A DNA stretch of 41,099 bases from contig CAOKIU010000014.1 in assembly GCA_948468595.1 (NCBI GenBank), positions 1 through 41,099 on the forward strand, read 5' to 3'. Position 1 is the stretch's first letter, and the number at the start of each line of letters is the position of its first letter. Origin of the DNA: an uncultured Christensenella sp. (GTDB lineage Bacteria; Bacillota; Clostridia; Christensenellales; UBA1750). The position numbers were made by a program, and so were the translations under genes. Positions 7,732 to 19,029 of this stretch are shown here, piece by piece. The notes under the pieces are model-generated. The model did no database searches. It was not told the origin of the DNA and saw only the letters and a program-made list of their open reading frames with translations.

Positions 7732-7959
7732 TTACACGATGAAAGGCTTGATTTCCGCGAGCAGGTCTTCGCAGTTGTTCTCGTAGACTTCCATGGTAAT
7801 GGGCTTGTTCAGATCCAGGCTGAAGATACCCAGGATGGATTTCGCGTCAACCACATGACGACCGGAGCGAAGATCCACATCATAGGGATACTTGCTGACG
7901 ATGTTCACGAAATCCTTCACGTTTTCCGCCAAGGACAGGTGGATTGTAACCGACTTCAT
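7732..7959 (-). CDS. HPr-like (Crh-type) protein lacking the catalytic histidine
   Basis: 75 residues with the HPr fold. The region around Ser46 of HPr is clear (DAKSILGIFSLDL, Ser41 here), as is the SKYxxDVDL segment. The phosphorylated His15 segment of HPr (GIHARPA) is replaced by SLAENVK: no histidine is present at that place. It therefore cannot carry phosphate in the PTS relay, but it keeps the serine that HPr kinase modifies. This is the state of Crh of Bacillus, which acts only as a CcpA corepressor. That role here is inference. The gene is monocistronic, with RBS AAAGGAGG, its own promoter and a double terminator. Confidence 0.82.
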   Translation of the reverse strand: MKSVTIHLSLAENVKDFVNIVSKYPYDVDLRSGRHVVDAKSILGIFSLDLNKPITMEVYENNCEDLLAEIKPFIV

Positions 7960-7990
7960 AATTGCTCAACCTCCTTTCGATTACGCTACC

Positions 7991-8018
7991 AGTATAACAC
8001 AATTTGGCCCATATTCAA
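7991..8018 (-). promoter_or_regulatory. Promoter of the HPr-like gene
   Basis: Minus strand: TTGAAT (8018-8013), 16-bp spacer, TATACT (7996-7991). Confidence 0.65.
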
Positions 8019-8058
8019 GGGCTTTCGAAAAAAGTTACAAAAAAGTTGATTTTGGGTA

Positions 8059-8086
8059 TTGCAAAAAAGAAAAGAACGTGTATAAT
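8059..8086 (+). promoter_or_regulatory. Promoter of tRNA-Val
   Basis: TTGCAA (8059-8064), 16-bp spacer, TATAAT (8081-8086), 12 bp before the mature tRNA 5' end. Confidence 0.7.
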
Positions 8087-8098
8087 AATAAAGGCAAC

Positions 8099-8175
8099 GG
8101 GGTTATAGCTCAGTTGGTTAGAGTGTCACGTTGACATCGTGAAGGTCGATGGTTCGAGTCCATTTAACCCCACCA
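8099..8175 (+). tRNA. tRNA-Val (anticodon GAC)
   Basis: 77 nt including encoded CCA. Acceptor GGGGTTA/TAACCCC, D-arm GCTC..GAGT, anticodon stem TCACG/CGTGA with loop TTGACAT (anticodon GAC), T-arm GATGG TTCGAGT CCATT. It reads GUC valine codons. It has its own promoter and terminator. Confidence 0.93.
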
Positions 8176-8178
8176 AGA

Positions 8179-8218
8179 AAAGCGCCTGGAATCAAGCATT
8201 CCAGGCGCTTTATTTTTT
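8179..8218 (+). terminator. Terminator of tRNA-Val
   Basis: Stem AAGCGCCTGGAAT with its complement, loop CAAGC, followed by TATTTTTT. Confidence 0.9.
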
Positions 8219-8474
8219 CCCATAACCCACTTTGCCCGCGTTGACGCCATCCGCTGGTTTGGGACGCGATACAGCCAAGGCGCCTTTATTGCGAAAAACG
8301 GAGCGACGCCGGATGCAGGCGACGGATCTTCCCCCGAGTACCGAGCGCTGGATGCTTATCGTTTAGGACGTGAGTCACTTTGGCGTCAATGGGATTGGGG
8401 AGAGCGTTGAGCGCAATTCGTCCCGAAAAAATGAGTTCAATGCGATTGCACTTGATGAAAGGGAAGCAAGGCAG
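8219..8474. other. Gap between tRNA-Val and tRNA-Arg, no convincing gene
   Basis: No feature with a start codon and RBS is seen. A plus-strand frame is open for about 60 codons and ends at TGA 8408-8410. It has some protein-like composition (FARVDAIRWFGTRYSQGAF) but no ATG, GTG or TTG start; it could be a remnant of a lost gene. Confidence 0.4.
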
Positions 8475-8516
8475 TGAAAAATAAATGCCCTGAAATCAGA
8501 TGATTTCAGGGCATTT
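8475..8516 (-). terminator. Terminator of tRNA-Arg
   Basis: Minus-strand stem of at least 13 bp (ATGCCCTGAAATC with its complement) starting right at the CCA end, followed by TTATTTTTC. Confidence 0.85.
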
Positions 8517-8592
8517 GGCGCACCTGGCGCGATTCGAACGCGCGGCCTTTCGCTTAGGAGGCGAATGCTCTATCCTGCTGAGCTACAGGTGC
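8516..8592 (-). tRNA. tRNA-Arg (anticodon CCT)
   Basis: 77 nt with encoded CCA. Acceptor GCACCTG/CAGGTGC, anticodon stem TTCGC/GCGAA with loop CTCCTAA (anticodon CCT), T-arm CGCGC GTTCGAAT region. It reads the AGG arginine codon. Confidence 0.93.
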
Positions 8593-8663
8593 ATGGCGCA
8601 GGACAGCCCAACGGGCGTTGCGAAGGGGAAGCAATTCACCTCTCCCACATCCATACTTTCATT

Positions 8664-8692
8664 ATTATAGGCGATTTAGGCAGGTCTGTCAA
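8664..8692 (-). promoter_or_regulatory. Consensus sigma-A promoter of tRNA-Arg
   Basis: Minus strand: TTGACA (8692-8687), 17-bp spacer, TATAAT (8669-8664), a perfect consensus match. The tRNA begins about 70 nt downstream, giving a long 5' leader. Confidence 0.85.
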
Positions 8693-8716
8693 TTGAAAAA
8701 TGCGGGGGAGAAGTCC

Positions 8717-8745
8717 TTAACAAAAGGCGGCGCAGGGCGTATAAT
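8717..8745 (+). promoter_or_regulatory. Promoter of the glycosidase gene
   Basis: TTAACA (8717-8722), 17-bp spacer, TATAAT (8740-8745), about 35 bp before the ATG and divergent from the tRNA-Arg promoter. Confidence 0.75.
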
Positions 8746-8780
8746 CAAGTGTACGATAGACGCGACAAGGAGGCCGCTTT

Positions 8781-10379
8781 ATGAACGGATTTTTCAAGGA
8801 CAAGCAGGGAAATCCCCTCTTTTTGCTGGGATTGCAGGCGCATAATTCCTCCACGGGCACATCGATGCTGGACAAGGCCATCGCCGCGGTCAAGCTCTAC
8901 GGCGGCAACGTGTTGGAGACGCCCCTATACTGGAACGCAATTGAGCCGGAAATGGACCGTTACGACATGACCTTGGTCCGGGATACGGTGGACCGGGCGC
9001 GCGCGGCGGGGCTCAAGCTCGTGCTGCTCTGGTTCGCCACCAGCAAAAATGGCCATCCCAATTACGCGCCTGAGTACGTCAAGCTCAATCCCGGCGTCTA
9101 CCGGGTGGCGCTGGGGCCGGACGGCGCGCCCGTGCCCTCCCTTTCCCCGCATTGCGAAGCCACTTTGGAGCGCGACGCGCGCGCCTTTGCGCGCGTGATG
9201 GCGTTTCTCAAGGACTACGATGAGGAAGGCACGGTTGTGGCCGTGCAGATTGAAAACGAGATGGGGCTGAGCAACACCGACCGCGACTATTCCGCTCTGG
9301 CGCAGCGCGACTATGAGCAACCGCTGCCCGAGGCGCTGTGGGACGTGGAGCTGGAGGACTGCGGCGCATGCGACGGCGCCCGCACCTGGCGCGGCCGCTT
9401 TGGCCGGCACGCGCACGAAGCGTTCAGCGCTTGGCATCACGCGCGCTACATCGGCGCCATCGCCAAGCGGGGGCGCGAGGCCTACGGCTATCCCGTGCTG
9501 CTGACAAACGTCATGGTGGGCGAGAGCCACTATGAGGAGGCGGGCAAGTGCTACAACAGCGGCGCGGCGGTGGGCCGAATGATCGACATTTGGAAAAAGG
9601 GCGCGCCGGAGCTGGACCTCGTCTGCCCCGACATCTACAGCCCGGTTGCCAGCGTGTACGCGCGCATCTGCGATCGCTACGACCGGCCGGACAACGCGCT
9701 GTTTATTCCGGAATCCGCGGCCACGGGTGAGGCAAACGCCCTCAACGCGCTGCGCGCCGCGGCTCAGTTCGGTGCCGTGGGCATCTGCGGATTCGGCGCG
9801 GAGAGCGCTCTGGACAACGAGGGAAATTTGACCGAGGACGCCTACCCCATGATGGTGACGATGCGCACCCTCAAGAGCCTGGCGCCGCTGCTGATCCGCT
9901 ACCGCGGCACGGGCCGCGTCCACGCCTTCCTACAGGAGGAGTTTGCCGACGAGCAGTATCTCAAGCTGGACAAATACCACGTCTTGGCGCACTTTTTCAG
10001 CGCCGCACCCGAGCAAAGGCGCGGGTTGGGATCGCGCATCAACCTGCGCAACCCTGCCAATAGAGGCCACCTCATGGCCCGGGGGCGCGGCATCCTGATT
10101 GAGGCGGGCGAGGACGAGTTCTTCCTGGCGGGCGCGGGGCTTGCGCTGGACTTTATCCGCCGACCCGAACCCGGCGATGAAAACGCATACGCCCATCTCT
10201 CCTCCCGCCAGGCAGGACAGCTCAACTTCCTATCCGTGGAAGAGGGGCATTTTGAGGGCGAAAAATGGGTGGTGGACTACCTGCGCAATGGGGATGAGAG
10301 CAACTTTTCCCTCTACGCGCATGAAGGCGGCGCGGTGCGCCTGCGCCTCAACCCGAACATGGGAATGGACCTGCATTGA
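8781..10379 (+). CDS. Beta-galactosidase-like glycoside hydrolase (GH35/GH42 clan)
   Basis: 532 residues, no signal peptide, so cytoplasmic. The N-terminal 350 residues form a (beta/alpha)8 clan GH-A barrel: GLQAHNSST, YGGNVLETPLYWNAIEP, and VAVQIENEMG, where the Asn159-Glu160 pair is the expected acid/base. The nucleophile is probably Glu311 in FIPESAATG. The C-terminal 180 residues resemble the extra domain (DUF5597-like) of such enzymes. It would split beta-linked galactosides or similar sugars taken up elsewhere. RBS AAGGAGG is eight bases before the ATG. It is a single gene with promoter and terminator; no transporter or regulator is linked. Family level is firm, substrate is not. Confidence 0.85.
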   Translation: MNGFFKDKQGNPLFLLGLQAHNSSTGTSMLDKAIAAVKLYGGNVLETPLYWNAIEPEMDRYDMTLVRDTVDRARAAGLKLVLLWFATSKNGHPNYAPEYVKLNPGVYRVALGPDGAPVPSLSPHCEATLERDARAFARVMAFLKDYDEEGTVVAVQIENEMGLSNTDRDYSALAQRDYEQPLPEALWDVELEDCGACDGARTWRGRFGRHAHEAFSAWHHARYIGAIAKRGREAYGYPVLLTNVMVGESHYEEAGKCYNSGAAVGRMIDIWKKGAPELDLVCPDIYSPVASVYARICDRYDRPDNALFIPESAATGEANALNALRAAAQFGAVGICGFGAESALDNEGNLTEDAYPMMVTMRTLKSLAPLLIRYRGTGRVHAFLQEEFADEQYLKLDKYHVLAHFFSAAPEQRRGLGSRINLRNPANRGHLMARGRGILIEAGEDEFFLAGAGLALDFIRRPEPGDENAYAHLSSRQAGQLNFLSVEEGHFEGEKWVVDYLRNGDESNFSLYAHEGGAVRLRLNPNMGMDLH

Positions 10380-10384
10380 CCCTG

Positions 10385-10420
10385 ACCGCTCTCCGCTTTT
10401 TGCGGGGAGCGGTTGCCTTT
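10385..10420 (+). terminator. Terminator of the glycosidase gene
   Basis: A 12-bp stem (ACCGCTCTCCGC with its complement, one wobble pair), loop TTTTT, then TGCCTTTTG. Confidence 0.75.
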
Positions 10421-10438
10421 TGCGCGGCGCGCTTTCTC

Positions 10439-10467
10439 TTGTATTTTGGGCCTATATGCGGTAAAAT
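10439..10467 (+). promoter_or_regulatory. Possible promoter of the c-di-GMP protein gene
   Basis: TTGTAT (10439-10444), 17-bp spacer, TAAAAT (10462-10467). This would leave a leader of almost 190 nt with no recognised element in it. Confidence 0.4.
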
Positions 10468-10662
10468 AGGAGAACCAAATGGGTTCCTCAATGGGTTGAA
10501 CAATTTGCACAGCGCGTGTCAGGAAGGGCGCAGGATTCTTCTCCGGCCGCGCCGAGAAGAGCTTTCGCATCATAGGCCGCATTTTATTCGAGCCTGCGCC
10601 CGCGTGCGGTGGAATGCTTTAGATAGTTTTATATAGGATTTAATTGAGGAAAAGGGGAAAGC

Positions 10663-14112
<3,450 letters not shown>

Positions 14113-14126
14113 GCGCAAAAACCGGC

Positions 14127-14143
14127 AAGGCACGCGCCTTTTT
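14127..14143 (+). terminator. Short terminator after the c-di-GMP gene
   Basis: 5-bp stem AAGGC/GCCTT, loop ACGC, then TTT. Weak. Confidence 0.4.
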
Positions 14144-14147
14144 CGTC

Positions 14148-14176
14148 TTTACTTCCCCGGCCAATGGCCTTATAAT
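14148..14176 (+). promoter_or_regulatory. Promoter of the small protein / lyxose isomerase pair
   Basis: TTTACT (14148-14153), 17-bp spacer, TATAAT (14171-14176). Confidence 0.65.
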
Positions 14177-14211
14177 GAAGGTATCAACGCAGAAGAAAAG
14201 GTCGTGTAAAC

Positions 14212-14553
14212 ATGTGCGCTTCTCCGCTGGCTCCCAACGCCCCGCCGGTCAAGTGCGAGCCCCCCGAATTTCGCACGCTGTACCGCCTCAACGCCCGCCT
14301 CGCCCTGCGGCTTGAGGAGACGCTCTATCTTTGCGTGCTGCGCGCGCGGGATAGCGAGGCGGCGGACGCGCTAGAGCGGCACTTGCGCACCCACCTTTGC
14401 GCCGGCGAGCTATACTGCCAGATGCAGCCCGGAGTGATCTACCTTCAGGTCTTTGCCAAGAGCGAGGAGCGGGCGCAGGTATTGCTGTGCGATGCGACCG
14501 ACTGCGTGCCCGGGGTGACGGCGCAGCTAAAGCCCGTGCCCAAGGGGGAGTGA
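14212..14553 (+). CDS. Small protein of unknown function
   Basis: 113 residues, no signal peptide or membrane segment. I do not recognise it. The core (LRLEETLYLCVLRARDSEAA, then LCAGELYCQMQPGVIYLQVF) alternates strands and helices and faintly recalls the end of a degenerate GGDEF-like fold (a Gly-(Asp/Glu)-Leu-Tyr turn followed by a hydrophobic strand), but that is a guess. The gene has a good promoter 35 bp upstream and lies 30 nt before the lyxose isomerase gene, so the two are probably co-transcribed. The ATG has AAGG about ten bases upstream; a downstream start cannot be ruled out. Confidence 0.65.
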   Translation: MCASPLAPNAPPVKCEPPEFRTLYRLNARLALRLEETLYLCVLRARDSEAADALERHLRTHLCAGELYCQMQPGVIYLQVFAKSEERAQVLLCDATDCVPGVTAQLKPVPKGE

Positions 14554-14583
14554 CGTAAAAAAACAAGTGGGAGGGAATGCGAC

Positions 14584-15129
14584 ATGATCACAAGAGCGGA
14601 GTACGACCAAGCGGTTCAAAGCGCGCTGGATCTGTTTCAAAAGGCGCATATTGCCGTGACCCCAGAGGAAGCCGCCGCCATTGAGGTGGCGGATTTCGGC
14701 CTGTCCAACCTCAGGGAAATCGGCTTGCAGCTCCTCGTCTACATCAACACCCCGCGCGTGTGCGCCAAGGAGATGGCGCTGCTGCCGCACCAGACCTGCC
14801 CGGAGCACCGCCATCCCGACATCGGCAAGGAGCTTGGCAAGGAGGAGACCTTCCGCTGCCGCTGGGGCGTTTGCCATCTCTTCGTCTATGACCCGGACTG
14901 CAAGGAGAAGAGCGGCCTGGAGCCCGCCTCGCGCGCGGAGTATTTCACCGCGTGCAAAAAGATCACCCTTTTGCCGGGCGAGCAGTACACCATGTATCCC
15001 AATACGCTGCACTGGTTCACTGCCGGCGACGAGGGCGCGGTGATCTCCGAGTTCTCCACGATGAGTCGCGATGAGTATGATATCTTTACCGACCCCGACA
15101 TTGCGCGCGCCACCGTCGTTTCGGACTGA
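14584..15129 (+). CDS. D-lyxose isomerase-like cupin
   Basis: 181 residues, close to the usual length of D-lyxose ketol-isomerases (YdaE type), which interconvert D-lyxose and D-xylulose with a divalent metal. The cupin metal site is visible: CPEHRHPDI (His75, His77), KEETF (Glu87/Glu88) and NTLHWFTAG (His143). RBS GGAGGG is placed eight bases before the ATG. It follows the small unknown protein by 30 nt and ends before a strong terminator. D-mannose and related sugars are also accepted by some members, so the physiological substrate remains open. Confidence 0.85.
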   Translation: MITRAEYDQAVQSALDLFQKAHIAVTPEEAAAIEVADFGLSNLREIGLQLLVYINTPRVCAKEMALLPHQTCPEHRHPDIGKELGKEETFRCRWGVCHLFVYDPDCKEKSGLEPASRAEYFTACKKITLLPGEQYTMYPNTLHWFTAGDEGAVISEFSTMSRDEYDIFTDPDIARATVVSD

Positions 15130-15190
15130 CGCGCGGCTTTGCCGCAAGCCTTGCGCAAACGTGCGTTGATCCATTCAACAAATGGGCATC

Positions 15191-15221
15191 GCGCCGCGGG
15201 AAAACCTGCGGCGCTTTTTTT
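15191..15221 (+). terminator. Terminator after the lyxose isomerase gene
   Basis: 10-bp stem GCGCCGCGGG/CCTGCGGCGC with one G-T pair, loop AAAA, then seven T. Confidence 0.9.
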
Positions 15222-15479
15222 GTCTCCGGAAACCATGCGCGAGGCGGCCACAACAAGAAAAGCCGCAAAAGGCGGCGCGTTGCGGAAGGGCTGGCGCATC
15301 GAAAGATCAGCCGTGGAGGGGAGAACCTCCGGCCCCGACGGGGGAGCATTATTATCTTCAGATTAAATCCGCGCGATAGATAAATTTATATGGCGAAAAC
15401 CCTCGAAAGTATGCTATGATAAGAGGGGGATTATGCCGGCGGCATCCGCACGGCAGCATTAAATTTTGAGGGACACGGT
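15222..15479 (+). other. Leader/intergenic region before the HAD gene
   Basis: No gene. It holds a short hairpin (GGAGG/CCTCC near 15316-15331) next to CCCC/GGGG pairs, then an AT-rich stretch with TATGAT (15415-15420) preceded by TGC, a plausible extended -10 without a clear -35. I could not match the hairpins to a known riboswitch class. Confidence 0.4.
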
Positions 15480-16298
15480 ATGCAAAAGATTCGACTGATC
15501 GCCATAGATTTAGACGGGACCCTTCTTGACGAGGAGAAGAAGATCTCCGCCTTGAACCTGGACGCGCTGCGAGAGGCCGCGGACCGTGGCACGCTGATTG
15601 CGGTGGCTAGCGGGCGCAGGTTTCAGGACGCGATAGCGTATTCGCGGCAGATTGTGGACCGGCAGCCGGTGATCTGCGCCAACGGCGCGATGGCCTGCCT
15701 GAACGACCCCTATCAGTGCGTGTATTGCGAATGCATGCCCAAGCAGAAGCTGCGCTCCGTGGTGGAGGTGCTGGAGAGGGAAAAGTGCTACTATCACGTC
15801 TACTGCGATGACGGCGCCGTGATGGAGAGCCGCACCGGCAACCCCGGCAAGGGGCGCAGGCTGAATTGCTACGACTATCAGGGAGAAGTGCTCACGGGCG
15901 ACGAGATGCCCAAATACGTGGGGGACGGCGCGCTGAAGGTGGTGTGCTTTATCCCCGACGCACCCAGGCTGGCCAGGGTCCGCGCGGCCATGGAGGCGCT
16001 GGGCGGCCTGGAGATCAACTCCTCCTGGTGGGACAATTTGGAAATTTTGGAACAGAATGTCAATAAGGGCGCGGCTCTGCGCGCTCTGGCCCAGTCCTTG
16101 GACATCCCCATGAGCGAGGTCATGGCCATTGGCGACAATGAAAACGACCTCTCCATGTTTGAAGCGGCGGGCCTATCGGTGGCGATGGGCAACGCGAGCG
16201 ACCGGGTGAAGGAAAAGGCGGATTATGTAACCCAATCCAATGGAGAGGACGGCGTGGGCCGGGCGGTGCGCAAGCTGGTGCTGGGGGAGGGAAATTGA
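15480..16298 (+). CDS. Cof-type HAD-IIB family phosphatase
   Basis: 272 residues, the usual length of Cof/YidA-like sugar-phosphate or flavin-phosphate phosphatases. Motif I is IAIDLDGTLL with nucleophile Asp10 and Asp12; the final motif is AIGDNENDLSMF with Asp219 and Asp223. A C2-type cap lies in between. GAGGG lies upstream of the ATG. The stop TGA overlaps the ATG of the next gene by one base, so they form one translation-coupled unit. Substrates of these phosphatases are broad and not predictable here. Confidence 0.9.
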   Translation: MQKIRLIAIDLDGTLLDEEKKISALNLDALREAADRGTLIAVASGRRFQDAIAYSRQIVDRQPVICANGAMACLNDPYQCVYCECMPKQKLRSVVEVLEREKCYYHVYCDDGAVMESRTGNPGKGRRLNCYDYQGEVLTGDEMPKYVGDGALKVVCFIPDAPRLARVRAAMEALGGLEINSSWWDNLEILEQNVNKGAALRALAQSLDIPMSEVMAIGDNENDLSMFEAAGLSVAMGNASDRVKEKADYVTQSNGEDGVGRAVRKLVLGEGN

Positions 16299-17407
16299 TG
16301 GCGGACGTGGTGCTGTCCCGATGCGAAGAATACGACGTGGATCGCATCGAATGCCTTCTTTACGATGCGCTTGATCGCCTGGGCGGCGTTGCGGCGCTAC
16401 AGCCCGGCGCGCGGGTGCTGGTAAAGCCCAACCTGCTGATGAAGCGCGATCCGCAAAGGCACACCACCACCCATCCCGCCGTGGTGGAGGCGCTCGTGCG
16501 CGTGCTGGCGTATCGGGGATGCGACGTCACCATTGCCGACAGCCCCGGCGGGCCGTTTACCGAGGGCATATTGCGCGGCCTGTATACCGTGACGGGGATG
16601 CGGGAAGTGGCCGCGCGAACGGGCGCGCGGCTGAACGAATCCACGGACAGCGTGCAGGTGGAGGTGCCCTCCGCAAACCTATCGCACATGCTCACGGTGC
16701 TGCGCTGCGCGGCGGAGGCGGATCTCATCATCTCGGTGGGCAAGATCAAGACGCACGGATTGACGGCGTATACCGGCGCGGTCAAAAACCTGTTCGGGCT
16801 GATCCCCGGCACGCTCAAGGTGGATTATCACGCCAGGTTCCCAGACATCCGGGATTTCTGCCTGGGCCTGATGGATGTGGTCGCATGGGCCAAACCCTGC
16901 CTTTCGGTGCTGGACGGGGTGTGGGGCATGGAGGGAAAGGGACCCTCGGGCGGCAGCCCGCGCAAAATCGGCGCGCTGGTGGTCTCGGAAAACCCCCATG
17001 CGGCGGATGTGGTGGGGGCTGGCCTCATCGGCCTGGCGCCGGAGGAGGTGCCCACCCTGCGCGCCGCGCGCGAGATCGGCGTGCTGCCCGAGGTGCGGGT
17101 GCTCAAGGAGGAGCTGGCGGCGCTCCGGGTGCAGGACTTCCGCAAGGCGCCCGCCGAGTGCCAGACGGGCATTCTGGCCAATCCCCTCTTCGCCCGCATA
17201 GTGCGGTCCCATCCCTATGTACACCCGCGCGCGTGCGTGGGATGCGGCGCGTGCCAAAACGCCTGCCCGGCCAAGGCCATCGCGCTCAAAAATGGCGTTC
17301 CCCGTTTCAACTATGAAAAATGCATCCGCTGCTATTGCTGTCAGGAGCTCTGCCCGCAGACAGCGGTGGATGTGTGGCAGCCCTTCTTTATGAAGTGGCT
17401 GAAATAG
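16298..17407 (+). CDS. DUF362 domain protein with two [4Fe-4S] clusters
   Basis: 369 residues. The first 290 residues are a DUF362 domain (VLVKPNLLMKRDP, IADSPGGPF, VGKIKTHGLTAYTGAVKNLF). The C-terminal 60 residues hold two CxxCxxCxxxCP ferredoxin motifs (CVGCGACQNACP and CIRCYCCQELCP), so it binds two [4Fe-4S] clusters and probably moves electrons in an anaerobe. The function of DUF362 is unknown. ATG 16298 is chosen over TTG 16295 because GGGGGAGGG is spaced six bases from it. It is coupled to the HAD phosphatase gene. Confidence 0.9.
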   Translation: MADVVLSRCEEYDVDRIECLLYDALDRLGGVAALQPGARVLVKPNLLMKRDPQRHTTTHPAVVEALVRVLAYRGCDVTIADSPGGPFTEGILRGLYTVTGMREVAARTGARLNESTDSVQVEVPSANLSHMLTVLRCAAEADLIISVGKIKTHGLTAYTGAVKNLFGLIPGTLKVDYHARFPDIRDFCLGLMDVVAWAKPCLSVLDGVWGMEGKGPSGGSPRKIGALVVSENPHAADVVGAGLIGLAPEEVPTLRAAREIGVLPEVRVLKEELAALRVQDFRKAPAECQTGILANPLFARIVRSHPYVHPRACVGCGACQNACPAKAIALKNGVPRFNYEKCIRCYCCQELCPQTAVDVWQPFFMKWLK

Positions 17408-17484
17408 GGCGGCGCGCCCGCACCAAGGCGCAAACCCACCCCCAACCAATTTATACGCGAATCAATGATGAGGAGGAATGAATC

Positions 17485-18027
17485 ATGTTCTGTCCCAATT
17501 GCGGCACCAAGCTGGAGGATAGCGCGGTCTTTTGCACCTCTTGCGGCATTCAGCTGAACAAAGATCAGGGGAGCGCCCCGCAGCCCGCCGCCCAGCCCGA
17601 GGCGGCGAGCGAACAAACCGTTGAAGACACTTGGCAAGAGGCCCCGCAGCAAAATGCGAACCAGGACGTTTGGCAGCAGGCGGAGCCTGGCGCGCAGGCG
17701 GAAGGTCAGACCCAGCCGCCCGCGGACGTCGTCGCCCCGCCCGATTACATGACCGTCAACATCATCCTGACGGTGGTTTCCGTCTTTGCCTGCTGCTTTA
17801 GCTGCATCGGCGTGATCGGCATCATCACGGGTATCATCGGTATTGTCAGCGCCTCGGGCGTGCGCAGCGCGATGAGCGCGCACAACTACGCGCTTGCCGA
17901 GCAGAAGAGCAAGACCGCCAAGAACATGTGGATCGTCACGGCGGTGATCCTGGGCGTATCCGTCTTCTTTGGCATTCTCTTTGCCGTCATGGGCATGTCG
18001 AGCTACATTCTGGAGGAGTTCCTCTAA
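17485..18027 (+). CDS. Zinc-ribbon membrane protein (DUF4190-like)
   Basis: 180 residues. Residues 3-20 are a zinc ribbon with CPNC and CTSC (Cys3, 6, 17, 20). A disordered Gln/Ala/Glu-rich linker (about 25-85) leads to two or more hydrophobic helices (about 90-120 and 148-175), typical of zinc-ribbon/DUF4190 proteins. RBS GAGGAGG. It precedes the DUF2752 gene by three bases, a pairing that is common in Clostridia. The role is unknown. Confidence 0.85.
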   Translation: MFCPNCGTKLEDSAVFCTSCGIQLNKDQGSAPQPAAQPEAASEQTVEDTWQEAPQQNANQDVWQQAEPGAQAEGQTQPPADVVAPPDYMTVNIILTVVSVFACCFSCIGVIGIITGIIGIVSASGVRSAMSAHNYALAEQKSKTAKNMWIVTAVILGVSVFFGILFAVMGMSSYILEEFL

Positions 18028-18030
18028 TCC

Positions 18031-18432
18031 ATGGCAGGGCCTTGTTCCAAGGGCGGCCGCCTCATGCCTCTGATCGCCTGGGCGCTGGTGGCCGCGCTGC
18101 TGGGCTTTACCGCCTATGTCTACTTTCACAACCCGTTTGAAGGCGGGGTGACCTTCTGTGCGTTTCATGCCGTGACGGGGCTGGACTGCCCCGGCTGCGG
18201 CATGACGCGCGCGGCCTATCTGCTGCTGCATGGACATCCCCTTGCGGCGCTGCGGCAAAATCCCTTTATTTTCATCATCCCGGTGGTGGGCTATATGGGG
18301 CTGGCGGAGCTTTCGCCCCATCTGTTTGGCCGCCAGCTCAAAAAGCTGGTGCTGCCCAATTGGGTGCTGATCGCGCTGGGCGTCATGGTGGTGGTCTTTA
18401 CCATCGCGCGCAACATCCCCAAGTTTTTCTGA
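18031..18432 (+). CDS. DUF2752 family membrane protein
   Basis: 133 residues with three hydrophobic helices. The family signature is clear: FHAVTGLDCPGCGMTRAAY followed by a helix and a Pro-containing loop. Function unknown. It starts three bases after the zinc-ribbon gene; the first ATG gives a 12-residue hydrophilic lead, and the second Met (12th residue) is an alternative start. Confidence 0.82.
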   Translation: MAGPCSKGGRLMPLIAWALVAALLGFTAYVYFHNPFEGGVTFCAFHAVTGLDCPGCGMTRAAYLLLHGHPLAALRQNPFIFIIPVVGYMGLAELSPHLFGRQLKKLVLPNWVLIALGVMVVVFTIARNIPKFF

Positions 18433-18515
18433 CACGCCATCTCCCCGACAAAAGCGCGCGGGACGCACGGCCTATTTTCTGTCCATAAGTTCAATGCAAA
18501 AGGAGAGCTACCGCC

Positions 18516-18998
18516 TTGCATATCGTACTGGTTGAGCCTGAAATACCGCAAAATACAGGCAATATTGCGAGGACCTGCGCCGCCACGCGCACCACGCTGC
18601 ATCTGATTCACCCGCTGGGCTTTTCCATTGACGAAAAGCAGGTCCGCAGGGCGGGGCTGGATTACTGGCACATGGTCACCATTGAGGAGCACCCCTCCTT
18701 TGACCAACTCGTTTCGCAGTATCCGGACGCACCGTACTTTTTTGCCACCACCAAGGCCCCCCGCAGCTACTGCGAGGCGAGCTTCCCGCCGGACGCATTT
18801 CTGGTCTTTGGCCGGGAGTCCCGCGGACTGCCGGAGGACCTGCTGCATCAAAACTATGACCGGTGCATTCGCATCCCCATGGTGGAGGGAGCGCGGTCGC
18901 TGAACCTTGGAAATTCCGTGGCCATCGTCCTGTATGAGGCGCTGCGGCAGAACGGCTTTACGGGCCTTCAGGGCGCCGGACGCCTGACGCAATATTAA
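18516..18998 (+). CDS. trmL: tRNA (cytidine/uridine-34-2'-O)-methyltransferase TrmL
   Basis: 160 residues, the length of TrmL (YibK/CspR). This SPOUT enzyme uses SAM to methylate the ribose of wobble nucleotide 34 in tRNA-Leu species. Motifs: EIPQNTGNIARTCAA at the start, FLVFGRESRGLPEDL and SLNLGNSVAIVLYEALRQ forming the knot. The start is TTG 18516 with AAGGAGAG upstream at good spacing. A tRNA-Leu(CAA), a known type of TrmL substrate, is encoded 17 kb away. It is followed by the Na/Pi transporter gene after 31 bp. Confidence 0.93.
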   Translation: MHIVLVEPEIPQNTGNIARTCAATRTTLHLIHPLGFSIDEKQVRRAGLDYWHMVTIEEHPSFDQLVSQYPDAPYFFATTKAPRSYCEASFPPDAFLVFGRESRGLPEDLLHQNYDRCIRIPMVEGARSLNLGNSVAIVLYEALRQNGFTGLQGAGRLTQY

Positions 18999-19029
18999 AC
19001 AAGAGCTGTGTGCAAGAAGGAGAGATTGG

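Noticed and set aside
8219-8410. Open frame with protein-like composition between the tRNAs
   Set aside because: No start codon of any kind and no RBS; reported only as a gap with a possible remnant.
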